From Tupaia tana (taxonomy: Eukaryota > Chordata > Mammalia > Scandentia > Tupaiidae), in the NCBI GenBank assembly GCA_026018925.1, contig JAKSZU010000002.1, positions 56,077,837-56,141,836 on the forward strand: 64,000 nucleotides of DNA. Direction: 5' to 3'. The position numbers and the translations under genes were made by a program. The notes beneath the pieces were generated by a model. It searched no databases and was not told the origin of the DNA. It saw only the letters and a list, made by a program, of their open reading frames with translations. Positions 33,472 to 44,905 of the stretch are shown in pieces. How positions within the stretch are numbered: position 1 is the first letter of the stretch; each line of letters opens with the position of its first letter.

Positions 33472-33730
33472 GGGACCAGCAGATAGCATAGTGGTTACAT
33501 TGCTGGACTCCCAATTGTGGTTCAAGTCCTGGACCTGGTAGCTCGAAACTCACCCTGGGTGTGTGTGCATGCGTGCCCAAAATCTCAGAGAAGAATGAAA
33601 GAGACGGGATTGTGGCCTGGCCACCATACCCCCAAGGTGTGTGTGTGGGGGTGATTTCTTGCTTCTGTCTGTCTCTCTCTCTCTCTCCCTGGCAAGTGCA
33701 TGGGCCCTATAGCAAAAATCTCTCTCAAAA
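33472..33730 (+). mobile_element. Long-form tRNA-SINE
   Basis: GGGACCAGCAGATAGCATAGTGG, GTGGTTCAAGTCCTGG, AGAAGAATGAAAGAGACGGG and CCCTATAGCAAAAATC. A CCAAGGTGTGTGTGTGGGGGTG variant replaces the usual CCCCCCTGGGG palindrome. Confidence 0.9.
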
Positions 33731-34350
33731 AAATGCAACACATATCTATGAAAGTTTAGTTTTTAACAACCACCCAGAAGTAGTTCCAAATGAATTAAGA
33801 ACACAGCAAATTATGGTAGTTCTGTAACCACCATCACCAAGAATAGACAGGCTTACAATACAGTTCCCCTTTGATGTTAGAGCTACATGTTAACTAACAG
33901 AGGAATGAGGCTGGCAAGCTCAAGGATGTTCCAGTACTTTTGACTTATGTTATTTTTGAGATAAGAATTTGTATTCTATAGGGAGTAAGTGCTAATTATG
34001 TTTTCCTTGGCAGACACCAAGTATTCTTACTGAAAACTAGTCTTTTGCTCAATAGTGACACATAAAAAGAATTATTTTTATAACACTTCCAATACAATGA
34101 ACTGCTTGGGATGTCCCACAGAGTTTGTTTCAACCTGTATTACTTTTCGTTTACACTGTGGTGCTCACACAGATCTAGATGTACACAGCTCACGTCCACA
34201 CAATCAGTACCATACATAGCACCGTTAAACTCCATAGCTCCAACTGCACACAAACAAAAGGACTACTGTTCATTGTTGGAGTTCAGAAAGTTTTCTAAGA
34301 CAAGCAATCTCATGAGCAAACATATGGAGATACTTTTAACTAATGACATC
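33731..34350. other. Unclassified sequence
   Basis: No gene or named repeat seen. Confidence 0.4.
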
Positions 34351-34360
34351 AAAGTAAATA

Positions 34361-34768
34361 TTCTTTTTAAAAAGAACTATTTATTTGGGACCAGCAGATG
34401 GCATGATGGTTACATTGCTGGACTCCCAGATAGTTGATCACGGTTCGAGTCCCAGACCCAGTGGTTTAAAAGTTTAAAACTGGGCACGTGTGCATGCATG
34501 CCCAAGATCCCAAGAGGAGAAGGGATTGTGGCATGGCCATCCCCCCAGGGGGTGATTTCTTGCTTTCTGTCTCTCTATCCCTTTCTGTCTCTCCAGTGAG
34601 TACACGTACCCTATAGCAAAAATCTCTTGGGCACATGTGCTCACTAGAGGAAGACGGGGGGTGGGGGGGGGGGGAGAGTGAGAAAGCAAGCCACCAGGTC
34701 TGGGACTTGAACCCCGGTTGGCCATATGGGTGTTGAGCCCCTCAGCCACATGCCACCTATTGACCTCA
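34361..34768 (-). mobile_element. Short-form tRNA-SINE split by a plus-strand SINE
   Basis: The tail (TTTTTAAAAAGAACTATTTATTT) lies at about 34361-34386. The rest resumes near 34628: GGGCACATGTGCTCACTAGAGG, GTGAGAAAGCAAGCCACCAGG, GGGACTTGAACCCCGG and CCACCTATTGACC. A GGGGGTGGGGGGGGGGGG run sits in its GA module. Confidence 0.75.
34387..34627 (+). mobile_element. Long-form tRNA-SINE nested in opposite strand
   Basis: GGGACCAGCAGATGGCATGATGG, CGGTTCGAGTCCC (exact B box), CCAAGATCCCAAGAGGAG, TCCCCCCAGGGGGTGATTTC and CCCTATAGCAAAAATCTC, with almost no A tail before the host SINE resumes. Confidence 0.9.
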
Positions 34769-36380
34769 GTATTTACTTCTTATGTAAGAAATTATACAAG
34801 TCTCCATTCCAGGGAAGAGAATTTGGGGAAAGTTGTTGTAATTATACCTTAATTTGAAGTACATTTTCATTCAGAAGGGGTTTCATGAAGAACATGGGAA
34901 TTCACAAGCTGGGCGGGAGTGGTGGCAGAAGGACCTGGAGATTTGCATCCTACTGTGTACAATATTTTATATAAAGATGATTCTGAGAGGGACTTAAAAA
35001 ATCTGAGTATAGGAGATGTACTTAGTAATTACAATAAAATTCTGAAAGAAATCATTGTCATTTACGGTCATATTATTCATCACAAGTATGGAGGAAAAAA
35101 AATTACCCAGAAGGGACAGTCAAGGTGTCTCTGGTGAATTACACTGGAAAAATTAATGTGTTTAGGATACTTTTAAAGCTCAGAGTATTTTCCCTATTCT
35201 TGAGAGTGGGAATTCTAGGGTAACTTGGAAGATAAACATCCCTAATATCCTTTCATCTTGCATTTTTACTGCTTGTTTAAAGCATGGATATAAAAAGAGA
35301 AAGCACATAGTCTTTTGCTCCTATAAATTTTAAATGACTGTTTTTCAAGTTACTCAAAAGAAGGCAAATTCTGCTAGAATGAGGCATCTCCAATTGCTGA
35401 CTCTCAGGGATCGGACTGACATGCATCTTACAAATTAACCAAGTTGAGTCCGGACTTTTTTTTAATGTTGTTTATTTGGGGTAGCATTTGATCCACAGAA
35501 TAGCAATCTGAAACCATGTAATACAAATCTTTTCTATAATGGGGTTCTACTGTATGTAGGCTTTAAGATCAAATGTCAATGTTCTTTGATCTTTGTTGTT
35601 CAGATGTTTTCATTATGTGGAACAGAATTCAGCAGGTGCTTGATTGTTTATCCAGCAAAGGCGAAGGTGAGCTGGGATTAAATTGTTATGACATAGCCTT
35701 GTTTTTAGGCCCGCTGACTCTGGCTGAATTTGGACTAATTGTGTTGCTGCAATAGCAATCTTGCTAAGTACAATAGGACACTGAAAAGCTTGGCTTAGAA
35801 ACTAATGGACTGCAGCTACCATCTGTGGGATTGAAACTAAATGCCTCTAAAAGAAATACTCATAAATGTAACTAGCCATCCTGTTGATTAGCTTTCTGGT
35901 GGACAGGACTCCAGTTGCCTAAATGAACCAGCACAGCATCTCTCTGGAAGCCAACAGTAGATAAACAAGCATTTGTTTCTAAATAAGTATTTGCCTGATA
36001 AATTATAACCTATTCAAAGCCCCTTTGAAAGAAGACAGTCACAATCAAATGATCTAAAATGCAGAAAATTATATATCAATCCTTCACAAACTGTAAATTA
36101 AAATAGAAAAACATAAGCTTGTATGCCATTCTTTTCCAATTCAACACATGCAGCTATACCTTTAGATCCTATTCTCTGTGACTGGGTTAATCATATGCTG
36201 GCAATTTCAAATTTATGTTTCTTACCATATCCAAAATAAAATTTTAGTTTTGAATCTCAACATATCACATAATGTCCTAGTATTAAAAATGAATCCTTGC
36301 AAGTGCACACGTTTTATTTTTTCTTTCAGTATACATATCCATATGCAGCACATCCTGCTCTAAGAATGACCTGTTAGTAA
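34769..36380. other. 1.6 kb mostly unclassified
   Basis: A 72-codon frame at 34919-35137 has no known domain. AATGGGGTTCTACTGTA at 35539 looks like a Tigger-type terminus, so 35430-35560 may be an eroded DNA transposon. This is a weak call. Confidence 0.35.
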
Positions 36381-36395
36381 CACACTTACATTCTT

Positions 36396-36671
36396 TTTTT
36401 TTTTTTTTTTTTTTTTTCCGGAGAGATTTTCGCTATAGGGTGTGTGCGCTCGCCAGACAGACAGAGAGAGACATAGAGACAGAAAGCGAGAAATCACCCC
36501 CAAGGGGGGATGGTCACACTGCAATCCCTTCTCCTCCATTCTCCTCTCAGGATCTTGGGCACGCACGCACACGTGCCCGGCGTGAGTTTTAAGCCACCGG
36601 GTCCAGGACGCGAACCACGGTTGACTATGTGGGAGTCCAGCAACATAGCCATTACGCTAACTGCTGGTCCC
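36396..36671 (-). mobile_element. Young long-form tRNA-SINE
   Basis: A T tail, TTTTCGCTATAGGGTGTG, GCACGCACGCACACGTGCCCGGCGTG and TTACGCTAACTGCTGGTCCC. The B box reads GGTTCGCGTCC on the minus strand, as in 29691-29974. Perfect flanks CACACTTACATTCTT (36381 and 36672) are the duplication. Confidence 0.96.
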
Positions 36672-36686
36672 CACACTTACATTCTT

Positions 36687-37588
36687 AACTTCACTATGTT
36701 TGACTCTAGAATGTCAGGCTTTTAGTGGACATCATTCTCCACTGAAATCCAGTAAGAGGTAAAATTTCAGGTAATTAGGAATAATTCCATTACTACTTGA
36801 GTTAAGCATGAACTGGTTTGTAAAAAGAACAAGTCCAAAACCCCCAGGCAACTCTACAAATTTACTTTTCTCATTTTTCTTTTTAGAATTTCATCTTGCA
36901 GTGAAGAAAGTCCAAAGGCTAAGATGGATTTTGCTGCGTGTTAGTCAGTTAGAAGGGTCAGTGCTGCCTCAGTTTTCTGCCTCTGCATACTTCTTCTTCC
37001 TATGGTCCAACTTCCCAGGGTAGGTGCAATCCCAGTGGCCTGTCCCTTAACCAATAAGGCTTGTCTCAGCTGGGAGGGATGGAAGAGCTCAGCAGTACGT
37101 AGGCTTTGCTGCTATTTTGAATTGTGATTGCCTGTATTTTGAATTGTGATTTCAAATATTCTGCCTTACTTTGATTTATCGGCTCCCAGTTTTGTTAATT
37201 GAATCTGCTTGGGGACCTGCCTAATAATTTCCATGCTCTTTAGTCTGCCATATGCTAATCCTACTGTCCTCCCAGCGCTCTCATTCTTGATTCTACAAGG
37301 CCTTGAAGTCTTGTGGCTGACCTCCAGACAATGGCTGTGATCCTATACATCTGCTTGAATATTCCCAGTGCTGTATTAACTTGTTCACGGAAACATTCTT
37401 ATTGCCTCAATGCCTATAGTAGTGCCAATGGGTCACTGCTCCCATTCAGATACTGGGCTCTGTCTCCTGGTCTGGACTTCCCACTACCCGTTGATGTGTA
37501 TCCTCTTGCATGTGCCATGGTAGTGGGGGAGATCTAGGTCCTGCTTTAGCATAACTAATAGAATAATGCTCACTAACTAACAAAAGAT
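36687..37588. other. Unclassified sequence
   Basis: No named repeat. The 17-mer ATTTTGAATTGTGATT is repeated at about 37115 and 37137. Confidence 0.4.
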
Positions 37589-38130
37589 AGGGGCCAGCAG
37601 GTAGCATGTGGTGCCACTGGCTTCCCACATGGCAGACCATAATTTGAGTTCCAGACCCTGCAGCTTGAAAATGAGGCCAGACACATGTGTGTCCATGCCC
37701 AAATCTTGAGAGGAGGTAAAGTCAGAAGAGGGTTTAGTGGTTAAGGTGCTGGACTCCCACAGCACTGTGGTCAAGCACAGTTCAAGTCCCAGACCCAGTG
37801 TCTTGAAAATCATGCCAGGCATGTACGTGTACATGCCCAAAATCCCAGGAGGAAAATGGAGAAGAAAGGATGGTATGGCATGACCATTCACCCTGTGAAA
37901 TGATTTCTCACTTTCCCTCTTACTGTCTTTCACTCTGTCTCTCTCTATGGCAAGTATCTAAAATAAATAAATAAACATGAATTTCCAAGAGGAGAATGGA
38001 GAAGAAGTGATTGTGGCATGGATATCCCCCCACGGGGTGATTCGTTGCTGTCCTTCTCTCTGTTTCTTTGGCAAGTACACATGCCCTGTGACAAAAACAG
38101 ACAAACAAACAAAGACACACAACAAAACAA
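37589..38130 (+). mobile_element. Old long-form tRNA-SINE split by another SINE
   Basis: The head half is 37589-37716 (GGGGCCAGCAGGTAGCATG, TTTGAGTTCCAGACCC, GCCCAAATCTTGAGAGG). The body resumes at 37979 (AATTTCCAAGAGGAGAATGG, CCCCCCACGGGGTGATTC, CCCTGTGACAAAAAC, CAAACAAAC tail). Confidence 0.82.
37717..37978 (+). mobile_element. tRNA-SINE nested in an older copy, same strand
   Basis: GTCAGAAGAGGGTTTAGTGGTTAAGG, CAGTTCAAGTCCCAG, CCCAAAATCCCAGGAGG and CTCTCTCTATGGCAAGTATC with an AAATAAAT tail. The flanking AGAGGAG motif occurs on both sides as a possible mutated duplication. Confidence 0.8.
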
Positions 38131-38554
38131 ACAAACAGAAACCAGGAGGAATCTTTACAAATTCTCCTGGAATTCTGTTACACTTCTGAATTCTCCCAGT
38201 GTCCTCTGTTTCTACATTTACATTGACATTCCTTCCCACACATCTGTTGCAAACTTCTTTCTCCAGTTGACAGTAAGATTTGCCTGGTACTCATCTTCAT
38301 ATTCACGTTCTTAGCTGGGCAGATTCCCATCCAGCTGTATTGGTGAAGAGATCAAATTTTTCTCCTGGACAATTTATTCTGTTTTATCTCACGGTTAACT
38401 CTCGCATGCTCAAGTCAGGTATGACAAAAGTGACAGAATAGTAAAACTATGAGCCAGTACAAAATATAAGTAACTTTCATTCCTGTTTCTTTTATTTCAA
38501 ATTCTGGGGCCTTTTCTCCTCCTCTTTCCTTCTATCAGATCAAGGACTCATGCA
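38131..38554. other. Unclassified sequence
   Basis: No feature recognised. Confidence 0.35.
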
Positions 38555-38690
38555 CTATCAATCATAATCACTTTATTAATAGCTACAACCTCAATACTCA
38601 CAAAAACCCTACAGCCTGGGCAAGATTAAACTCATTTTGCAGGCGAGGAAACGAAGATCCAAACAGAGCAAGATTATTTTGCATTCAGCA
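38555..38690 (-). repeat. MIR fragment, antisense
   Basis: ATAATCACTTTATTAATAGC, CTCACAAAAACCCTACAGCC and CATTTTGCAGGCGAGGAAACGAAGATCC match MIR in reverse. Confidence 0.72.
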
Positions 38691-39194
38691 CTTTACTATT
38701 CGGGTCCCTTCAGGACAACAGTGAGCAGGGAAGAGTTACATGGGGGCTAGCACATGGGACTGGGTGCACAACGGGAGGGGAGGGGGCTCAGTGCAGCTTT
38801 AGTGCTCTGCTCAGGGGAGTGAGTAGGAGGAGAGGCAAATCTAGATGCTACAGGTCTGGCTCTTGGACTGTGATCTGTTAATGAAGGGGTGGGGAGGAGG
38901 GGTGGAGCTATCTAAGTATCACAAGCTATGTCTGGAATGGTTCATCCCTTGGATGACTCTGGCCCTTTTGGACTGTGACTAGAGAAATTTGTGACCAATT
39001 GTTCCTACTTGCCACAGTGGGGAGGAGAGGGGAAGTGGGTGCATGTTTATTTTCTGATCCTGCTCGATTCTCCAACTGGCATTATTTGTATCTAAAACGG
39101 AAGCCAATACAGAAGGAATGGATATGGTAAAATAAGAGTAATTGTCGATGTGACTTATTTACTGTACTTAAACCACTGTAAGGAGCTGACAAGG
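38691..39194. other. Unclassified G-rich sequence
   Basis: GGGAGGGGAGGGGGCTC-type runs, but no named element. Confidence 0.35.
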
Positions 39195-39700
39195 CCCTAC
39201 GAAATCAGACCACCTCGTCCCATGACATCCGATTTTGTCCCTTGCCTTCCTCCCTTCCCCTCATCTACTCCATCTGATGTCCTTGGCTAGGGGAGGGAGA
39301 GGTAGGGGCACATAAACTTGTAGCAAGTTCCTTCCTCAGGCCTCCGCTGGTTGTGGTTCCTGTTCCTGAGGTGCACTTCACCTGAGTGTGAGCAGGGTTT
39401 GTCCCTGTGACCTCTGTCAAATATCTCACTAGAAGAGTCTTCCCTGAGATGCACATCAGAACCAAGCCCTCTCCCCCCACCCCTTGGCTTTTTCTATTCC
39501 CCTGATGTTTCCTTATCGGTCCTCATTGCCCGTGTCACACATGTTCCCTGTCTCCCTCCCACCGCACCCTCACCCCAACTAGCACGCCAGCTCCAAGAGG
39601 GCAGGCCATTTGTTCTGTCCACTGCCACCAACCCAGCCAGAGAGGAATCCTGAAAATTAGCAGGTGATTGAGAAGTATTGATGGAATGAATGTATGCTGT
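39195..39700 (+). repeat. L2 3' end
   Basis: GTCTTCCCTGAGATGCACATC, CCCCGATGTTTCC-like text and GCACGCCAGCTCCAAGAGGGCAGGCCATTTGTTC, then ATTGATGGAATGAATG, follow the L2 3' end. Upstream pieces are diverged. Confidence 0.72.
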
Positions 39701-39947
39701 TTTGTAGATCACTATCTTCATGGTTAACATGTTTAACTCTTTATTATATATCACATTTTGTTATGATACTAAATTTTGATAATGACTACTTTGTATTGTG
39801 ACTTAATAAAATGCCCTCTTTCACATCCCTCTCTAATTTTAAGTGGTCTGAAGAAATATAAATAATCAAATATAAATAAATATAAAGGATACAAAGAATA
39901 GGGTAATAAAGAGAAACCAGTGGTGAAATTAAAAACAAAAATAATGC

Positions 39948-40190
39948 CAGCCAGTAGGTGGTTAAGGAAGCCGGACTCCACATGGCCTACTACACGGCTC
40001 AAGACCCAGGCCTAGTGGCTTGAAAAATATGCCAAGCACATGTGCACGTGTGCCTAAAATTCCAAAAGGAGAGAGATAGAGAAGACAAGGGCTTGCAGCA
40101 TGACCATTCCCCACAGAAGGTGCTTTATCACTTCCCCTTTCTCTCTCTCTGTACAACATGCTAAACAAGCACTGACAAATTTTTAAAAAA
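39948..40190 (+). mobile_element. Diverged tRNA-SINE
   Basis: GCCAGCCAGTAGGTGGTTAAGG, CGGCTCAAGACCCAGG, TGCCTAAAATTCCAAAAGGAGAGAGATAG and GCTTTATCACTTCCCC. The CTATAGC terminus is lost. Confidence 0.78.
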
Positions 40191-40309
40191 GAGAGACAAA
40201 AGTATTAGTCCTCTGTTAATCAAGCCCTGGACTCTACTCAAAACCTTGAAAAAAAGAAAAAAGAAAGAATTAGCATATGGCTTTGTAGTTCTCCTAGAAC
40301 ACGGGAAAA

Positions 40310-40480
40310 AATCTAGGTTTGACTTCAGGACTTACTATGTACCAGATGTGTACTTTGGTAAATCACTTCATTTCGCAGATTCTGACTTTCCCTTTTTGTA
40401 AAATGAGTATAATTATGGTTTCGTCCTCACGACTCCAAGGGAGACTAAATGAGAACAGAGTACACTCAAGTCCTCAGTCT
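40310..40480 (+). repeat. MIR fragment
   Basis: CTTTGGTAAATCACTTCATTTCGC, CCTTTTTGTAAAATGAGTATAATTATGG and GGGAGACTAAATGAGAACAGAG match the MIR core. Confidence 0.75.
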
Positions 40481-41217
40481 AGTGGTGGTCCCTGTGCTCA
40501 GTCCTGACAGGGGAGTGCTTGTGTGGGAGAGGGGAGGCAGGGCTGAGGGCACCAGGTGGAGCTGTGCCACAGACCACAGCAACTGCCAAGGACACAGCCA
40601 GCCCCGGTGCTACCACTAGAGCAACAAACCAGGGCACGAAGATGCAGAATCCATACAGAGAGCATTCTGTCCTACACCTAAGTGACTTTGTATATTTTTT
40701 AAAAGGAAAATTCCCCAAACACGATCACTTTCAAATCTCTTCTAAACACAAATGTCACATACTAAACTCGGCTTGGGTTTGGTGTGAAATGTGATGATAA
40801 ACACAGGCTACATTTATAGATTGAAATGGAAGCAGTGCTTTCAGACAGAGGTCCTACAACCCCCTAAACTAATTCGCTATGCTTTTACCCTGGTGCACCC
40901 ACAGAAACTGCCCATAGAAATGAATGAGCTAGTCTAGGTAGACGATACTGTAAATAACAGCCACCAGGAAAAAAAATCCTGAAGAAAATTAATTTTCAAT
41001 AGTGGACCAGAGCAGGGGAAACAGAACTGTGCTTCTGCTTATGATTTATAACGTGTCCCCTTTTAACTCACAATAATGAATCACTGACTTCCCCTTCAAG
41101 GAGTCTACTCTCTCTCTGAGATTCTCTGCATATATGTACATGCGAGGACAGGAACTTCCCTTCCCTTTGGAATTCTTATAGGCTGTGTTCCCACATCCAA
41201 TTATTTCCAACAGTAAT
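40481..41217. other. Unclassified sequence
   Basis: Open frames of 79 and 91 codons on opposite strands overlap each other (40479-40794), with no domain recognised. Confidence 0.4.
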
Positions 41218-41219
41218 AA

Positions 41220-41263
<44 letters not shown>

Positions 41264-41276
41264 GAAAGAAAGAATG
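41218..41276. repeat. GAAA microsatellite
   Basis: About 13 units of AAAG with one GAGA interruption. Confidence 0.95.
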
Positions 41277-41829
41277 AAAACTTTAAAAGGAATTTCTTCT
41301 ACAAGAATCTCCTTCACCACCCCATTCCAGTTTCTTCAGAATTCTGAGCTAAAGTTCACAGAGAGGTAGATTTCTAACAATTGGTTTAGGACATAAAATT
41401 AATATTCTTCTAAAGAACATTTTATGAATAAAGGTAAATGTCAAAATGGTGATGGAAAACCCATTATGATCAAAAGCAGTATTTTGTAGTTGGGCTAAGT
41501 TCAAAAATATGTATTTAACAGATAAGAAACAGTGGGACTATCTTAATGAAATGGTTATGCAGCATCCTGGAATTCCATTAATTCCATTAATTGCCTAGAA
41601 TTCCATGAATTCTTGGTTATAGTCCCATTTATTACTTGTACCTGCTTTGCCCAAAGCCAAACTCTTCTTGGGAGATTCCACAGATCTTGTTTCCAAATCT
41701 GGTGGCTATAATTATTGGTACCCAGCTGATTTCGCATCTTGGCAGCATATACCTAATTTCCCATGAATGACCCTCTCTTTCTTCTGCATTGGCAACCTCA
41801 GTGACTACCATGACTATTCATCCCACTGT
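41277..41829. other. Unclassified sequence
   Basis: ATTCCATTAATTCC is repeated at 41573-41590. No named repeat. Confidence 0.35.
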
Positions 41830-42010
41830 CCAAGTTAGGATTATGGATCCACCCTTGGTCTCCAAGTGCAATACCATTCATCCTTTAATAATAAGGAGGC
41901 TTTCCTGCCTCCTTATTCCTATCCAATCTGTCTTTCACCGTGTACCAATCACACACAAATCTGATCGAGATAGTCAAATTCAAACCACTCATTGGCATCT
42001 CAGAGAGTAC
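41830..42010 (+). repeat. L2 internal 3' fragment
   Basis: CCAATCTGTCTTTCACCGTG, CACACACAAATCTGATCGAG and CACTCATTGGCATCTC parallel the L2 segment CCATTCTCCACA, ACAAATCTGATCATG, TTCAATGGCTC. The piece at 42318-42540 may be its continuation. Confidence 0.62.
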
Positions 42011-42268
42011 AGCCATGATGCCAGGGCCTAAGATTGAGAATGAGGAGATGGGGAGATGCAGTCCAAAGATAGACCGTTTCAGCGAGATAGGAGGATTCCC
42101 TTTGGGAAATCCACTGCACAGCATCGTAACAATACTTAACATACAGTATACTTTAAAATGCTAAAAGAGTAGGTTAAAAATGTTTTTACATTAAAAAATG
42201 CTAAGTATGTGAGATGACAGCTATGTTAACTAGCTTGATCTAACCATTTCGATTATACACACACACTT

Positions 42269-42270
<2 letters not shown>

Positions 42271-42313
<43 letters not shown>
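42271..42313. repeat. TA microsatellite
   Basis: An uninterrupted TA run of about 21 units. Confidence 0.95.
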
Positions 42314-42317
<4 letters not shown>

Positions 42318-42540
42318 GGTGGCTTCCTCCAGGAAGCCCTCCTGAACTGAAGTACCTCTTTGGTTAAAACTCATCATAGTGTCTGGACTTTCCTTTCATG
42401 CTTGGTCACAGTGCACTATATAACAGATGAACTCACAAGCCCCAAGAGCTTTGTGTTTCTGTTTGTGGTGCAATCTCCTTTACTTGCATAATACATAGCA
42501 TTAGTAGGTTTTCAATAAATATTTGTGGAAAAGTAAAAGG
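42318..42540 (+). repeat. L2 3' end
   Basis: GGCTTCCTCCAGGAAGCCCTCC, AGCCCCAAGAGCTTTGTG and GTAGGTTTTCAATAAATATTTGTGG are the L2 terminal segments in order. Confidence 0.85.
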
Positions 42541-42691
42541 TAGAATACAATCTAGTTGTCAAATTTTAATTGACTTTAGAATGTCTGTCTACCCATAAAT
42601 TATGAACAGCAGAACATTTACTATCTTTGGACAGAGGATGGAAGAATATCCACCTCAGAACTGAAAAACCAGTAACACCCCCAAATGTATA

Positions 42692-42885
42692 TTGAGTATT
42701 TATCACGTGCAGATTTTATGATGATGATGATGTGCAAGCACTTCACATGTGCTAGCAACCTGAGAGATTTTTTTTTATTATTTTTATTTTCTCCATATAA
42801 TAGATGAAGAAGAAACCTGAAGGATCTAGCTAAAATCCGTTGCAGAGCTGGGATTACATGCAACTCCCAAAGCCCATACGAAAAA
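42692..42885 (-). repeat. MIR fragment, antisense
   Basis: AGCACTTCACATGTGCTAGC, a T-rich core, TAATAGATGAAGAAGAAACC and GCAGAGCTGGGATTACATGC match MIR in reverse. Confidence 0.75.
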
Positions 42886-43447
42886 TTCAGCAATCTGGAT
42901 AAATGTGTTAAAATAAAATGTATTGAGTAATTGTTCTAGGCAAAATTCCACAAGGGATACAGACACAAAGTCTTTGCTTTATTCTAGTAAAAATAGTCCA
43001 GAACATTGAAGAGAAGCCCTTTTTGCATGTGGCTACTTATTAACACGAAAAATGGTAGTATCTGGCAAAAGTGTTCTGTCTTACAAAGAAGCATATGATT
43101 GGACAACCAGAATTTTTTCTAACTCTTCTGCACCAGATGCTGTAATTTCACTATTTAGCATAAAATGTGAATCCTCAGGTTCATTAACAAATCCAAATGC
43201 AAATGCAAACAGAGGAAAATAATGGAAAACCAAACAGCAGATTCTCATTATCGGTCTTTTGTTGAAATCTAGGCCAGTGTTTCCCTCCATGTAAACAAGT
43301 ACTGAATTACAGATTCAAGGCCTAAGAGTTACCTAGGAATTGTTTACTCAGTTCTTCCCAGTTATTTTTAAGGTTGAAGTCCAGGGGAAAATAATTAGTA
43401 ACCAAGAAATGATCAGGATTCATAAAAACTGATTGGCTGCATCTATG
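42886..43447. other. Unclassified sequence
   Basis: No gene or named repeat. Confidence 0.4.
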
Positions 43448-43462
43448 AAAACTGCAGCTGGT

Positions 43463-43717
43463 GGGACCAGCAGTTAGCGTAATGGCTATGTCGCTGGACT
43501 CCCACGTAGTTGACCGCGGTTCCAGTCCCAGACCCGGTGGCTTAAACTCACACCGGGCGCGTGTGCGTGCGTGCCCAAGATCCCAGAGGAGAATGGAGGA
43601 GAAGGGATTGCGGTGTGGCCATCCTCCCTGGGGGGTGATTTCTCACTTTCTATCTCTCTGTCTCTCTCTCTCTGTCTGGCGAGTGCACACGCCCTATAAG
43701 AAAAAAAAAAAAAAAAA
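43463..43717 (+). mobile_element. Young long-form tRNA-SINE
   Basis: GGGACCAGCAGTTAGCGTAATGG, GCGCGTGTGCGTGCGTGCCC, CCTCCCTGGGGGGTGATTTC and CACACGCCCTATAAG plus A tail. The B box has one change (GGTTCCAGTCC). Flanks AAAACTGCAGCTGGT (43448) and AAAACTGCAGCAGGT (43718) are the duplication. Confidence 0.95.
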
Positions 43718-43733
43718 AAAACTGCAGCAGGTT

Positions 43734-43850
43734 GAAGTAGCTTCAAAAAGTTCATGGAAAATGCATATTATTAAAAAAATGCATGAATTTCAGTATTTTT
43801 TTTTTGATCAAAATAAACTCATACACAAACTTTCTGAAGTCCCCTCATTT
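43734..43850. mobile_element. MITE-A copy 5
   Basis: AGTAGCTTCAAAAAGTTCATGG opens the element, ACTTTCTGAAGTCCCCTC closes it, and the core has GATCAAAATAAACTCATACAC. It directly follows the SINE duplication. Confidence 0.85.
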
Positions 43851-44150
43851 CTATCCTGGGGCCTGACCATTTTGCTCCTGGGAACAGAATCAACAAAAAT
43901 GCTTTTGTACCTCATTAAAAGACATACATGACAATGTTCACAGCAGCATTTTTGCAATAATCCCAAACTGGAATCAACCCAGTGATCATTCACACTAACT
44001 GGGTAAATAAAATATGATATATTTAAGTGATGGGATATGCCATATAACAATGAGAACAACGTATAACTACATATAACCACATGGATGGATCTCAAGAACA
44101 TTATAATAAGCAAAAAAAGTTGAGGTTGTATTTATATAAAGTTCAAAAAA

Positions 44151-44425
44151 CAGGGCCAGCCTGTGGTGTGGTGGTGAAGACAGCTAGATCCCACAGGACT
44201 GACTGTGCAGTTGAATCTTAGACTCGGAGGCTTGAAAAGCACACTGGGAGCACGTGCATGCATGCCCAAACTCCTAAAAGGAGGAAGAAATGAAGAAGGG
44301 CTTTCTGTGTGACCATGCTCCACTGGAGGTGCTTTCCCTGTCTTTCTCTCTCTGTGTCTCCTCAAGTGAGCACATGCACTCTCCAGAAAGAATGAAAAAT
44401 AACAACAAACAACAACTAAAAGCAA
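44151..44425 (+). mobile_element. Diverged tRNA-SINE inside L1
   Basis: GGGCCAGCCTGTGGTGTGGTGG, GCAGTTGAATCTTAGAC, GCCCAAACTCCTAAAAGG, CATGCTCCACTGGAGGTGC and CACATGCACTCTCC, then an AACAACAAAC tail. The AGGTGCT module links it to the divergent SINE group. Confidence 0.82.
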
Positions 44426-44518
44426 ACAAATAGCCTAACCTAATCTATGATGTGATAAGCCAGGAAAGTGGTTACTAGAGACAAAGGGTGATAATTGCAA
44501 GGGGACACAAGGTGTTTT

Positions 44519-44567
44519 TCTTTTTTTTGGGGGGAGAAGTTTTTGCTAGAGGGTGCGTGCACTCGCC

Positions 44568-44604
<37 letters not shown>

Positions 44605-44786
44605 AAACGAGAAATCACCCCCCAGGGGGATGACCATGCCTCAATCCCTTCTTCTCCATTCTCCTCTTAGGATCTTGGGCATGCACACACACGCAGCGTG
44701 AATTTCAGCTACTGGGTCCAAGATTCAAACCACGGTCGACTACATGGGAGTCCACTGACATAGCCATTATGCCAACTGCTGGTCCC
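44519..44786 (-). mobile_element. Long-form tRNA-SINE inside L1
   Basis: GTTTTTGCTAGAGGGTGCGTGC, a (GA)n run, ATCACCCCCCAGGGGGATGACC, AACCACGGTCGAC and TTATGCCAACTGCTGGTCCC. Confidence 0.92.
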
Positions 44787-44905
44787 AGGGTGCTTGTTTA
44801 ATTCAAGTGCTGGTCACACAGATAGGTGTGCTCGCTTTATGAAAACCCAGTGAGGTAATAATGTGTGCATTTTGCTCTAAGTATGCTAAATGTCAACAAA
44901 AAGTG

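Larger units (their letters stand above)
43857..44905 (+). mobile_element. L1 3' end interrupted by two SINEs
   Basis: Segment 1 (43857-44150) has ATGTTCACAGCAGCATTTTTGC, TGGAATCAACCC and CACATGGATGGATCTCAAGAAC. Segment 2 (about 44430-44518) has AGTGGTTACTAGAGAC. Segment 3 (44787-44905) has GGTGCTTGTTTAATTC and GTGTGCTCGCTTTATGAAAACCC. Together they read as one L1 3' end in order. Confidence 0.85.
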
